64,000 nucleotides of DNA from positions 2,121,501-2,185,500 of the forward strand of contig NZ_UGOX01000001.1 of assembly GCF_900461555.1 (NCBI RefSeq), in the 5' to 3' direction. Origin of the DNA: Legionella quinlivanii (GTDB lineage Bacteria > Pseudomonadota > Gammaproteobacteria > Legionellales > Legionellaceae). The position numbers and the translations under genes are program-made. Shown piece after piece: positions 28,488 to 37,793 of this stretch (position 1 is its first letter; the number at the start of each line of letters is the position of its first letter). A model generated the notes under the pieces. It was not told where the DNA came from. It made no database searches and saw nothing but the letters and a program-made list of their open reading frames with translations.

Positions 28488-31400
28488 ATGCCTGTGCAAA
28501 CTAAAATCATCGATTCAGTGAATGAATTATTAAAGAAAAAAGGATTTGAACTCAAGTTAAATACTGGCGGTGTTTGCGGAGGACTGGCAAGTATTTATGT
28601 CAAATATTTTCTTGAAGGAAAAGAAACTGAATTTTTTGAGATGGAGCGCAAGCTTGCTAATCCTCCTAAAAATTACAATATGGGTGATGATCCCGACTTT
28701 GATAATTTTATTAAAGATGTTGAAATCGCTTTTAACAGCCAGATTTATCATAAAGGTACCTATCAGGGAGACTTAAACGCGATTCTCAAATTTGATGGTA
28801 AACCGGTAAACAATGAATACAATATTGGTTTAGTGGACACCCGAGCCAAATGGGGAGAAATACTGGGCTCCATTAAAAACGAAGGACGCGCCTGTTATGT
28901 CGCGTCAAATAACCATGCGATTGCTATTTCTTTCTCAAATAATCGCTATGTCGTGTACGATCCTAATTACGATGAAGACGACAATAAAAAAATAAATAAC
29001 ACCAAGAGCTTTGATACCGCAGCTAAGGCAATTGAAGAGATTGAAAAATGTTTTGGTGATGTAAATCCCTCGAATCTTTATCGTGATTATTTAGGAATAT
29101 CGGTCAGAGTCTTTGCTCACCCCAATGAAAAAAGAGCAGCCGTGTACCCTTCCAAAACAGATCTTCATCGAACCCATTTTTCAACGCCTCCTTCCCTGAC
29201 ACGCAGTATTACCCATCCCGACGGTTACGGCTATGATTCTATGACCTGTGCCATCAGGGCTAATGACACTGAGACTATACAGCATTTATTTCAGCACATG
29301 CCACTGAATGCCGCGCATGTTGTCAGTGCTGAACATCATACTCGCTACAAGCTGGCCTTTGACATTTTTAAACGTTTAAGCGTCAATGAGGCAGAAAGAG
29401 TTCTCAGATTTATGTCAGAGCATGGGTCCGCCGATTTGTTTGAGCAAATGCTGGATAACTATTTCACTACCAAATCCAATGATCCGAACGCATTTAAGCA
29501 GAAATTTGTACACAACAGCAATCCCGCTGTAAAAGTCACGAGCCTGCTCGAATTTGCGGTTAAAGGCAAAGACAAAAAAAATATAGAAGTGCTTGCCCAG
29601 TTTTTAAAGGCTCATTCGATTGATAGCAGCTCCCTTGATATAAATCCCATTATTGAAGCTTTAAAAAAGAATATTGAAAAAGATAAATCAGGCATACTGG
29701 AAAATTTATTTCTTCATTTCCCTGATCTGATCAATGAAAAAATGATTGCTGATTTATTAAAAGTTGCGGCAGAAAATAATAGCAGCAAGTCTTTAAAGAT
29801 TTTACTACAGCAAGTTAGCAGACTAAACTCGGCGAGCAAAGACTCTATTTTTGATGAGAAGATAATATCAAAAATTACCCCAGACAATTTAAAATTGCTG
29901 GCCGATGCGAATATTCCAATCCCTCAAAGCCTGTTTGCTACCGCCTTAAATAGAAAAGAACCCGCTATTTTTGCAACCTGTGTAGGCGCTTTATCCGGGA
30001 ATGATCCCTGGGTCCATTTTCTTAAAAAAGCTGTGGATGGCAAATTTAAAAAAGGTGAGAAACTGCCCATTTCGCTTTTTGATGCAGGAAAGCCCTATAC
30101 CCCATTTAAAGTATTAACCCGCTTCCCCAACAATAATCAGATAATTCTCGATAATTGGCCGACTAGAAAGATCCCTCAGTTTACAAAAAATGAAGCTTTA
30201 TCCTGGGCAGTGGAGTCAGGGAATGTAGAGATTGCCGAAAAATTGCGGCAATCAGGCGCCACACTCAAAATTGATACTCTAGAAAAACTGATTGCGGATT
30301 ATCCAAATCGACAAGACAAAATGTATAACTTTCTCCTTGATCGATTAAAGACATTAATTGTAGGTCAAGAGGAGACGCTGGCAAGACATGCAGCCCAGGT
30401 AATTCATCATGCTAGCTTTCATGATACTCCCAATGGGTTAAAAGAAGTCGCTGTTTTATTCAGAGACTCAAGACTTCTCGATCAAAGCCATCTTATCCCG
30501 GCTCTTAATCCAGAGATGAAAGCAATGCAGACAGCCAGTGGGGATGATCTAATACGACTAGATAAACTAGTGAAACATAAAAAATATCCTGCGGCAAAAT
30601 ATGCCTATCGATGGGCAATTTTGAATAAAGAATTTGAGTTCGCGAGTTCACTTTCGCAGTGCTTCACTGCAAGTCCAAACTATTTCTATAATTTATTTCT
30701 TGAGGTTAATCGATTAGGGGATGATGAGTGTTTAAATCATCTGTTTATGGAACACTCCAGCCTTCTTGAAAATGTTGATCTCTACAAACAGCTGGAAGAA
30801 CAAGGCCAGTTCACTTTATTAAACAAAATTATCCGCCAAAACAAACTACAAGATGATTCCTACCGCCTGCAACTGCTCAATAGAGCTGTTGAACGTCATG
30901 ATGAAAAGCTTGTTGTCGCTTTGTCGAAATTTGTGAATAGTGGATATTCAACCAATGCGACGCCTGTTTATAAAGCATTGGCCGCTCATAATAGCAAAGG
31001 GCTTATTTTATTACTGGAAAATGGAGCCTTGCTTAAAGACATTACAGCTTCCGATGTTGTAGATACTCTGGTCAGGACAAATGACATTCAGCTGTTCCAC
31101 AAGGTCTTCGAGGATAAACATTTTCAAAGCCGCTTCTTTGATTCAAATCAGTTAATAAGACACCTGGAAAAGCTTTATGAAAAAGGCAATTCTGAGTTGC
31201 TAGGTGAATTTAATAAAAAATTCCCGGAACTTGATTTCAAACGCCTCAAAGATACCCCAGATAGTTTTAAATTTTCCGCTTTTGGTGAGAATGTAAAAAA
31301 CATCGATGGCTTATTTGATCAGGCTTGCAGTAATCAATGTCTTACCGTTGTGAATTCGCTTCTTGAAACCTATCAACCCAAAGCAAGAGAAAAAGAATCC

Positions 31401-34400
31401 CTCTTTGAGCGGCTGGATGATTTATTCAACGCCCCTTATAGAACAGAAAAAATCAGACCTTTTAATCCACAATTGGTGAGACAACGGAGGCAGGAAAGAG
31501 AAAGCATCGAAGCGAAGGAAAGAGATGCCACTTCAGGGGCTAATAAACGCACTCCGTCAGTACTTCAAAGACTGTCACCAGACCAGCAAAAAATGATGGT
31601 TCAAGGTCAATTCCATGGAAAAACACCACCTCCGCTGCAGCAGAGAAAATCATTAGATCCGCTTGCAAAACAAGCTCCAGTCAATCCTGGAGATGAGTCT
31701 GCAAAAACACAGCAGCGAAAATTACCTGATCCGCCGGTAACAAGGCATCCTCCCGTTGATACAAACGATAATACGCCAATTAATGAGGCGATGAAAAAAT
31801 ACCACTGGCGAAAGGTTTTCGACACTTTGTACGATAAAAAGCTAGGTCGTCTGTATTCCCTGATTAAAAATGAAAACTATGCACCATTTGAGGAGTCTCA
31901 TCGCAAGATTGAGGACGTCATTATCAATCTGCGAACCAGTCAGAAAAATCTTCGTCGCTTTGCTGATGTTGCACCGGCTCGTAATGAAAGAAGAGCCTTA
32001 GCCAATAGCTTGCTTGAAAACAAGCTGATTCTTCGTGCCCTGGATGAAGACAATGAAGACAAATTGCTGCCGTTAATGCAACAGATTAAACCTGAGCAGC
32101 CCGAAGCATTAGTGAATGATCGCTCAAACTCATTAAATGATGAAGTAATGGCACTTTTTAAAAAATATGCCAAAACGGGTCAGACCAAAGTGATTTCCAA
32201 TTTATTCTCTTTCTATGAAGCCAATAGCGTTATTCGGTTAGCTTTGGAGAAAGCCAAACAGAATAAAGAGGAATGGGGAACTTTGGTTGGTCTGCTGCAA
32301 AGCTGTACCTATACCTCTCCTGAGCATTCATCCCCGCCCATTGATAAAGAGCTGATATCCGAATTAGAAAAATATCGCGAGGATCTGCTCAATGGCTTTA
32401 AAAATGCCAGCAGAGACATCCGAATGGAATTGGTTCAACTTCTGGATAAGAAAACTGATTCAGCGCTCGCATGGATTCTGAAAAGCGAGCATGGACAGGT
32501 CAACACTTTATTGAATGCCGTTGAAGGCGAAATGGTTAAGGCCGAGAGCAGCATCCCCTCAGCCACGCGAAGCAAGGTATCTCGCTTTATGGTAGGTCTG
32601 GACGAATTTAAGAATACTATTGATAAGTTGCAAATTCGTTATAACCATTTTCTGGAGACCATTTCAAGCAATGATTATGCACCCATGGAAGCTCTGCAAG
32701 AATTAACCGCTATAAAAAAAGAGTTTCAAGAAGGGAAGCTTACAAGTTATTACTTTACTGATGGCGCCCTTCTGGATCATCTACTGGATAACCTGCCCAA
32801 ACATAACAAGGATAACATTCAGGATCTTTTGCAAATCAAACAAAAAATTGATCAGATGTCACGGACATTCGTAGATTATCTGGAAGGTTTTCAGAAAGCA
32901 GGATTTAATGCCAAAACCGCCTTGCAGCAATTGGAAGTTATTCATCAGACATTTGAAAATGAACAATTGATTCCGGCCTATTTTGCCGAAGAAAAATGGA
33001 TTGAAACCCTGTTTGAACAGCTCAATAAATATCAGCAGAAGACAATAAACGAACCACAAATGCTAAGCTTTTTAACTGATCTTTATAAAGTGATCAGCGA
33101 AGAGGCCGGACCTATTCAAAAAACAACGCAAGCGCCGCAGGCTGACCAGCAAAAAGCTCAGGAAGAGAAAATAGAGCAGGCACGACAACAGGCCGAACGT
33201 GAAGCTAAAGAACAGGCCGCTAAAGAACAGGCCGAGCGCGAGGCTCAGGAACGCGCGGCGAAAGAACAGGCCGAACGCGAAGCTAAAGAACAGGCGGCTA
33301 AAGAACAGGCCGAACGTGAAGCCAAAGAACAGGCCGCTAAAGAACAGGCCGAACGTGAAGCCAAAGAACAGGCCGCTAAAGAACAGGCCGAACGTGAAGC
33401 CAAAGAACAGGCGGCTAAAGAGCAGGCCGAACGCGAAGCCAAAGAACAGGCCGCTAAAGAACAGGCCGAACGCGAGGCTCAGGAACGCGCGGCGAAAGAA
33501 CAGGCCGAACGCGAGACTCAGGAACGCGCGGCGAAAGAACAGGCCGAGCGCGAAGCTAAAGAACAGGCCGCTAAAGAACAGGCCGAACGTGAAGCTCAAG
33601 AACGTGCGGCGAAAGAACAGGCCGAGCGCGAAGCTCAGGAACGCGCGGCGAAAGAACAGGCCGAGCGCGAAGCTCAGGAACGTGCGGCGAAAGAACAGGC
33701 CGAACGCGAAGCTCAGGAACGCGCGGCGAAAGAACAGGCCGAGCGCGAAGCTCAGGAACGTGCGGCGAAAGAACAGGCCGAACGCGAAGCTCAGGAACGC
33801 GCGGCTAAAGAACAGGCCGAGCGCGAAGCTCAGGAACGTGCGGCGAAAGAACAGGCCGAGCGCGAAGCTCAGGAACGTGCGGCGAAAGAACAGGCCGAAC
33901 GCGAAGCTCAGGAACGTGCGGCGAAAGAACAGGCCGAGCGCGAAGCTCAGGAACGTGCCAAAGAGGAAGAGCAGCGCCAGGCTGAACGACGTCAACAAGC
34001 GGATCGTGCTCGTCTGGCAGCAGAACAACGGCAAGCAGCAGAACGTGCCAGACTTGAAGCTGAACAACGCGAAGCACAGGAACGGGCTCGCCAGGAAGCA
34101 GAAGAGCGTGCAAAACAGGAAGAGCAGCGCCAGGCAGAACGACGTCGACAAGCCGATCTTGCTGCTCGGGCAGTAGAACAGCGTCTAGCAGAAGAACGTG
34201 CTCGACAGGAAGAAGAACAGCGTCAAGCTCAAGCAGCCCGTGACGCTCATAACGTGGCTGAAGCACAGGTCGTGGCCATTCATCCACTGCTAGATACCGG
34301 GGAAGACTTACAGAATCAGCAGGATGCAGCTCCATCCCAGCCTTCTTCTGCATTGGACTTGCTAATAAAAGCAGCACAAGCATACCACGATGACCGTAAA

Positions 34401-34997
34401 GGTAAGGGAAGAACCCTGCATCGGATTTCATGGGGTCAGTATACAGAAGAGGATAAGCTAGGCGCTGCAAACAATTTTATTGACGCAATACGCAATAAAG
34501 ATGGCTTCATTACTGCCAAGGATCGTGGAGCGCTTAAGAATGGTCGTTTATATACAACACTCAACAGCGTATTCCAGGATAATCGCCAGGCAATAAGCCA
34601 GGAGTTAAATCAGGATCTGCAGTCTTTCGATGATTTGTTAAATACTTTGAACAAGCGTAAACCCATTGAAACACTTAAGCGCATCCTGAATACCTACCAG
34701 GCAGATCGAGCCACCAAACCAGACTATTATCATAGAACATTTTTCTCTCAATACAGTGGACCTCAAAAAATAGCTAGTGTTAAGAATTTTTTGGAGACCA
34801 TAACACGGGGAGATAATTTATCGCCCAATGATCTGGCCATCATTAAACAAGGCAGTCTGGGTCAACGTCTTAACGAGTTCATTAAAGAATCAGGGGACGC
34901 CCTTAGTGAGTTTTTACAACGAGACAAGCCAATCAAAACCATTGATGATCTGGTCAGCGCTTTTTATCCACCTCCACAGCAAGAAAATGTTTTGTAG
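28488..34997 (+). CDS. Giant effector-like protein: C58-like protease domain, helical repeats, coiled coil, duplicated C-terminal module
   Basis: The 2169-residue protein starts after AGGAG. Residues 1-210 resemble a YopT/C58-type papain-fold protease: TGGVCGGLASIYVKYF (C30), SNNHAIAIS (H143), YVVYDPN (D158). The spacing of 113 and 15 residues is close to the Cys-His-Asp spacing of YopT. Residues about 250-1000 are repeated helical pairs resembling degenerate ankyrin repeats. A proline-rich linker lies near 1040-1105, more helices follow, and at about 1569-1828 there are 20 copies of a 13-residue Ala/Glu/Gln/Lys/Arg coiled-coil unit. Near 1956-2055 and 2058-2160 two copies of a ~100-residue module end the protein. 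There is no signal peptide. Dot/Icm export is inferred from style only. Confidence 0.75.
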   Translation: MPVQTKIIDSVNELLKKKGFELKLNTGGVCGGLASIYVKYFLEGKETEFFEMERKLANPPKNYNMGDDPDFDNFIKDVEIAFNSQIYHKGTYQGDLNAILKFDGKPVNNEYNIGLVDTRAKWGEILGSIKNEGRACYVASNNHAIAISFSNNRYVVYDPNYDEDDNKKINNTKSFDTAAKAIEEIEKCFGDVNPSNLYRDYLGISVRVFAHPNEKRAAVYPSKTDLHRTHFSTPPSLTRSITHPDGYGYDSMTCAIRANDTETIQHLFQHMPLNAAHVVSAEHHTRYKLAFDIFKRLSVNEAERVLRFMSEHGSADLFEQMLDNYFTTKSNDPNAFKQKFVHNSNPAVKVTSLLEFAVKGKDKKNIEVLAQFLKAHSIDSSSLDINPIIEALKKNIEKDKSGILENLFLHFPDLINEKMIADLLKVAAENNSSKSLKILLQQVSRLNSASKDSIFDEKIISKITPDNLKLLADANIPIPQSLFATALNRKEPAIFATCVGALSGNDPWVHFLKKAVDGKFKKGEKLPISLFDAGKPYTPFKVLTRFPNNNQIILDNWPTRKIPQFTKNEALSWAVESGNVEIAEKLRQSGATLKIDTLEKLIADYPNRQDKMYNFLLDRLKTLIVGQEETLARHAAQVIHHASFHDTPNGLKEVAVLFRDSRLLDQSHLIPALNPEMKAMQTASGDDLIRLDKLVKHKKYPAAKYAYRWAILNKEFEFASSLSQCFTASPNYFYNLFLEVNRLGDDECLNHLFMEHSSLLENVDLYKQLEEQGQFTLLNKIIRQNKLQDDSYRLQLLNRAVERHDEKLVVALSKFVNSGYSTNATPVYKALAAHNSKGLILLLENGALLKDITASDVVDTLVRTNDIQLFHKVFEDKHFQSRFFDSNQLIRHLEKLYEKGNSELLGEFNKKFPELDFKRLKDTPDSFKFSAFGENVKNIDGLFDQACSNQCLTVVNSLLETYQPKAREKESLFERLDDLFNAPYRTEKIRPFNPQLVRQRRQERESIEAKERDATSGANKRTPSVLQRLSPDQQKMMVQGQFHGKTPPPLQQRKSLDPLAKQAPVNPGDESAKTQQRKLPDPPVTRHPPVDTNDNTPINEAMKKYHWRKVFDTLYDKKLGRLYSLIKNENYAPFEESHRKIEDVIINLRTSQKNLRRFADVAPARNERRALANSLLENKLILRALDEDNEDKLLPLMQQIKPEQPEALVNDRSNSLNDEVMALFKKYAKTGQTKVISNLFSFYEANSVIRLALEKAKQNKEEWGTLVGLLQSCTYTSPEHSSPPIDKELISELEKYREDLLNGFKNASRDIRMELVQLLDKKTDSALAWILKSEHGQVNTLLNAVEGEMVKAESSIPSATRSKVSRFMVGLDEFKNTIDKLQIRYNHFLETISSNDYAPMEALQELTAIKKEFQEGKLTSYYFTDGALLDHLLDNLPKHNKDNIQDLLQIKQKIDQMSRTFVDYLEGFQKAGFNAKTALQQLEVIHQTFENEQLIPAYFAEEKWIETLFEQLNKYQQKTINEPQMLSFLTDLYKVISEEAGPIQKTTQAPQADQQKAQEEKIEQARQQAEREAKEQAAKEQAEREAQERAAKEQAEREAKEQAAKEQAEREAKEQAAKEQAEREAKEQAAKEQAEREAKEQAAKEQAEREAKEQAAKEQAEREAQERAAKEQAERETQERAAKEQAEREAKEQAAKEQAEREAQERAAKEQAEREAQERAAKEQAEREAQERAAKEQAEREAQERAAKEQAEREAQERAAKEQAEREAQERAAKEQAEREAQERAAKEQAEREAQERAAKEQAEREAQERAAKEQAEREAQERAKEEEQRQAERRQQADRARLAAEQRQAAERARLEAEQREAQERARQEAEERAKQEEQRQAERRRQADLAARAVEQRLAEERARQEEEQRQAQAARDAHNVAEAQVVAIHPLLDTGEDLQNQQDAAPSQPSSALDLLIKAAQAYHDDRKGKGRTLHRISWGQYTEEDKLGAANNFIDAIRNKDGFITAKDRGALKNGRLYTTLNSVFQDNRQAISQELNQDLQSFDDLLNTLNKRKPIETLKRILNTYQADRATKPDYYHRTFFSQYSGPQKIASVKNFLETITRGDNLSPNDLAIIKQGSLGQRLNEFIKESGDALSEFLQRDKPIKTIDDLVSAFYPPPQQENVL
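33192..33971 (+). repeat. 39-bp tandem repeat, 20 units, inside the giant gene
   Basis: The 39-bp unit starting GCCGAGCGCGAAGCT recurs with exact 39-bp period at 33192, 33231, 33270 and so on to 33933. Variants fall into two codon types (KEQ and QER), and the last ~10 units are nearly identical. It encodes AEREA(K/Q)E(Q/R)AAKEQ. The period keeps all six frames open over long stretches, which creates spurious open frames here. Copy number is likely to vary between strains. Confidence 0.97.
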
Positions 34998-35028
34998 ACG
35001 GATTTTTAACCTCAATTTTATATTCTCC

Positions 35029-35113
35029 TGTCATCCCCGCGCATGCGGGGGATCCATCTCTGAGCTCACAATAATGCCAATTGAGGAATGGATTCCCGCA
35101 TTCTCGGGAATGA
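35029..35113. repeat. Pair of inverted short palindromic units
   Basis: TGTCATCCCCGCGCATGCGG (35029-35048) with its GGGATCCAT end, and ATGGATTCCCGCATTCTCGG (from 35088) with GAATGA, form two stem-loops in opposite orientation, 30 bases apart. They are of the GGAT - stem-loop - ATGACA type of intergenic repeat widespread in proteobacteria. They may stop or stabilise the giant-gene transcript. Confidence 0.75.
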
Positions 35114-35188
35114 AAAAACTCCTCAACCTGAAATAATTGAACTTAATCCACAATCTAAGTATCATCTTGATTTTTGCAGGAGCTAAAT

Positions 35189-35476
35189 ATGTCTGATCAT
35201 TCAGTCAAACCTGAAGATATTCTTGCTGATGGTGTGGATTATACAGTAATTAAAGGCCTCACTGTACGCAAGGGAACCGTTGCCGCTTTTCTTGCAAATA
35301 TTCAGATTATTGAAGATCCAGACAGCAGCGATTTGGCCCGGCAAAATGCTTGGGAAACGATGAAAAATCTGGCTCCAACCCTTGTTGCAACAGGTCTGAC
35401 CGATCATGTGCATTTTAAAAACCCCAGTGTTGAAAGGATGCTTCAGGAAATTATTTCTTCAAAGAAATTGTGTTAA
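35189..35476 (+). CDS. Small conserved-looking protein, unknown function
   Basis: The 95-residue protein starts at ATG 35189 with AGGAG eight bases upstream; a TTG five codons upstream is unlikely. It is soluble, mixed alpha/beta, with VDYTVIKGLTVRKGTVAAFL and a helical C-terminal half (WETMKNLAPTLVATGL, ERMLQEIISS). I do not recognise a family. It stands between the giant gene and the permease gene, with its own ribosome-binding site and gaps of about 190 and 150 bases, so it is probably monocistronic. Confidence 0.7.
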   Translation: MSDHSVKPEDILADGVDYTVIKGLTVRKGTVAAFLANIQIIEDPDSSDLARQNAWETMKNLAPTLVATGLTDHVHFKNPSVERMLQEIISSKKLC

Positions 35477-35626
35477 ATAATTAAAGAGAAAAATAACACT
35501 TGCCTTCTCTCAATTTTTCTTATAAAAATCTCTTTCTTGTGCTATTTAATTTAAAAAAAAGTAGACAAAGTACAGCACTATTGTACAATTCGTTAATTTT
35601 TTAACATTCGAGAGACCATACAGTCA

Positions 35627-37093
35627 GTGACTAATGAGATTAAAAATCAAAGTGCGCCAATTAACGATGGCGGTTACAAACGCGGTTTGAAAGATCGCCA
35701 CGTTCAATTGATTGCCCTCGGCGGCATTATCGGCTCTGGTTATTTTCTGGGTACTGGCGCGGTGGTCAATCAGGTTGGTCCCTCAGTATTCATTGCCTAC
35801 ATTTTGGGTGGTTTGATCATCTATTTAACCATGCTTTGTATGGGTGAACTGGCTGTTGCCATTCCTATTTCCGGCTCATTCATCACCTACACCGCCGATT
35901 TTATTTCTCCTTCAGTCGCTTGTGGCGTCGGATGGTCCTACTGGATTAGTTGGGTTGCCTATATCCCCGCGGAGTGTATAGCCGGCGGGATTATTATGCA
36001 GCATTTTACTGGGGTTAACGGCTATATTTGGGCGGTATGCTTCGGTCTCATTATTACCTATGTAAACATTGCCAAGGTTGGAACCTTTGGTGAAATTGAA
36101 TTCTGGCTAGCTCTCATTAAAATTCTGGCTTTAATGGGATTTGTAATTCTCGCCTTGCTAATCTTTTTCGGCATCATACATGGCCCACAACCCGCAGGTA
36201 TTATAGGCGGCAGATTTATTTTTGATGAGGGAGGATTGTTTCCCAACGGGGGAATGGCTCTTCTTACTGCTATGGTGCTTTTGCTGGTTAACTATCAGGG
36301 CTCTGAAATTATCGGCCTGGCCGCTGGCGAATCAGTCAATCCTGCCCGCATGATTCCACGCGCTATTCGTAATGTGACATTTCGTATTTTATTCATTTAT
36401 ATTATTCCAGTGTTCTGTCTGGTATTAATTTTTCCCTGGCAGAAAGCAGGTTTGAGCAACTCGGTATTTGCCGATGCACTCAATTTCTATGGCTTACGCT
36501 GGGCAGGGGCTGCCACCAGTTTCGTCACATTAACCGCTACGCTTTCCTGCTCCAATTCGGGTGTATATGGTATTGTACGATCGTTAAACGCTTTGGCTAG
36601 AAATGGTATGGCTCCTCATCGGCTTAGCAAACTGAACCGCAATGCCGTACCGCAAAACGCAGGCATTGTAACACTTGCGGCCATTTGGCTTTTATTAGCA
36701 GCCGGCTACTTTTTTGGCCAATCGATGCTGTATATCGCATTATTGCTGGTCTCCGGATTTACCGGTGCTTTAGCATGGATTTCATTGTGCTGGGCACAAA
36801 TTAACTTTAGACGCCGCTTATACCAGGCTGGTTACACCACAGCAGATTTGGGTTATAAAACGCCCGGCTCCCCTTATACAGGCATTGTAGCCATCGTGCT
36901 AATGCTTGCCTGTCTTATCTTTCTATTACTGAATCAGGATCCTACTTATAAAATTGCCTTCGCTATGGGTTTTGTCAGCTTTGTAGTACCCATTATAATT
37001 TATAAATTGGGTGGTTTTTATAAGAAGCGTCATATTGCTATGTCGATTAATAATCATCTGCAGTTTAAGGATATTTTTCCGGACAGACAGTGA
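35627..37093 (+). CDS. Amino-acid permease, APC superfamily (AAT type)
   Basis: The 488-residue protein has 12 predicted spans and begins with the cytoplasmic GLKDRHVQLIALGGIIGSGY, the characteristic unwound GGIIGSG substrate segment of amino acid/polyamine/organocation transporters. It also has GSEIIGLAAGES in span 6 and a PRAIRNVTFRI loop typical of the AAT family. The likely role is proton-coupled uptake of an amino acid; which one cannot be read. The start is a GTG at 35627. The repeat element at 37136 begins 43 bases after its stop. Confidence 0.9.
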   Translation: MTNEIKNQSAPINDGGYKRGLKDRHVQLIALGGIIGSGYFLGTGAVVNQVGPSVFIAYILGGLIIYLTMLCMGELAVAIPISGSFITYTADFISPSVACGVGWSYWISWVAYIPAECIAGGIIMQHFTGVNGYIWAVCFGLIITYVNIAKVGTFGEIEFWLALIKILALMGFVILALLIFFGIIHGPQPAGIIGGRFIFDEGGLFPNGGMALLTAMVLLLVNYQGSEIIGLAAGESVNPARMIPRAIRNVTFRILFIYIIPVFCLVLIFPWQKAGLSNSVFADALNFYGLRWAGAATSFVTLTATLSCSNSGVYGIVRSLNALARNGMAPHRLSKLNRNAVPQNAGIVTLAAIWLLLAAGYFFGQSMLYIALLLVSGFTGALAWISLCWAQINFRRRLYQAGYTTADLGYKTPGSPYTGIVAIVLMLACLIFLLLNQDPTYKIAFAMGFVSFVVPIIIYKLGGFYKKRHIAMSINNHLQFKDIFPDRQ

Positions 37094-37135
37094 GCGCTTT
37101 CATGATATTATCCTACCAGGGGCAGTCTTTCGTTC

Positions 37136-37382
37136 TGGATGCCTCGGACGAGCCCTGAGAGATGGTCACAAAATTTGAACATAACACATTGATTTATAAT
37201 TATAATCTTAAATCCCTACGTACCCCGCTTTATGCGGGGTATCCAGGCAATGCGTCTGATTGGCAAAGCATTTTAAAACTCAATACCATCGTTATGGATA
37301 CCCCGCATAAAGCGGGGTACGTAGGCTCTTATAGGATGGTTAAATTTTGTGACCATCTCTCAGGGCTTGTCCGAGGCATCCA
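37136..37382. repeat. Nested inverted-repeat element A (MITE/BIME-like), 247 bp
   Basis: Outer arms 37136-37176 and 37342-37382 are 41-bp inverted repeats with one mismatch, beginning TGGATGCCTCGGACGAGCC. Inner arms 37215-37245 and 37295-37325 are perfect 31-bp inverted repeats, each containing a small ACCCCGC-TTTAT-GCGGGGT hairpin and ending in CTACGTA/TACGTAG. The middle is AT-rich and non-coding. The whole can fold as one long hairpin or as several small ones. It fills most of the gap between the permease and the GIY-YIG gene. Confidence 0.92.
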
Positions 37383-37394
37383 AAAAATGTTCTG

Positions 37395-37685
37395 TCAAGA
37401 GCAAATCTCTTCATATAAATCAGCCCAATCAGGATTCATTTTTTCAATCAAATTTAATTTCCATTGTCTAGGCCATTTTTTGAAGCGTCTCTCACGGCGG
37501 GCAGCTTCCACATAAGTATCATGCATTTCATAATATACCAGCAAATGCACATTATACTTTGCCGTAAATCCTGGGATCACTTGATTTTTATGCTCCCAGA
37601 CGCGCCTGATTAGATCGGATGTTGAACCGGTATATAGAGTGCTATTGCGTTTACTTGTCATCATATAAACATAAAATGATTTCAT
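37395..37685 (-). CDS. GIY-YIG nuclease-domain protein (YhbQ-like)
   Basis: The 96-residue protein is a single GIY-YIG domain: FYVYMMTSKRNSTLYTGSTS (the GIY and YIG tyrosines), DLIRRVWEHKN with the catalytic arginine, and VEAARRERRFKKWPRQWKLN with the conserved basic helix. This domain cuts DNA in UvrC and homing nucleases; single-domain members are common and their role is poorly known. The 3' end is 12 bases from element A, and element B begins 82 bases upstream of its start, so the gene is bracketed by inverted-repeat elements. Confidence 0.9.
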   Translation of the reverse strand: MKSFYVYMMTSKRNSTLYTGSTSDLIRRVWEHKNQVIPGFTAKYNVHLLVYYEMHDTYVEAARRERRFKKWPRQWKLNLIEKMNPDWADLYEEICS

Positions 37686-37793
37686 CTCTCTTCCTTGTTA
37701 TTGAGTTTGGACTCAAGTCCAAGGGTATCATTAATTGTTTATTAGTGCAGATTTAATTTAACCATCCACTGGATGCCTCGGACGAGCCGAGGC

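Noticed and set aside
33072..34470. Long ORFs on the other strand and in the other plus frame across the 39-bp repeats (up to about 360 codons)
   Set aside because: They are by-products of a 39-bp period that lacks stops in all frames; the plus-strand frame of the giant protein explains the sequence.
28488..34997. Assembly chimera or gene fusion for the 2169-codon ORF
   Set aside because: The frame is continuous, codon style is consistent outside the repeat, and this size is common among Legionella effectors.
37162..37515. 117-codon plus-strand ORF in element A
   Set aside because: It consists of the inverted-repeat DNA and the antisense of the GIY-YIG gene.
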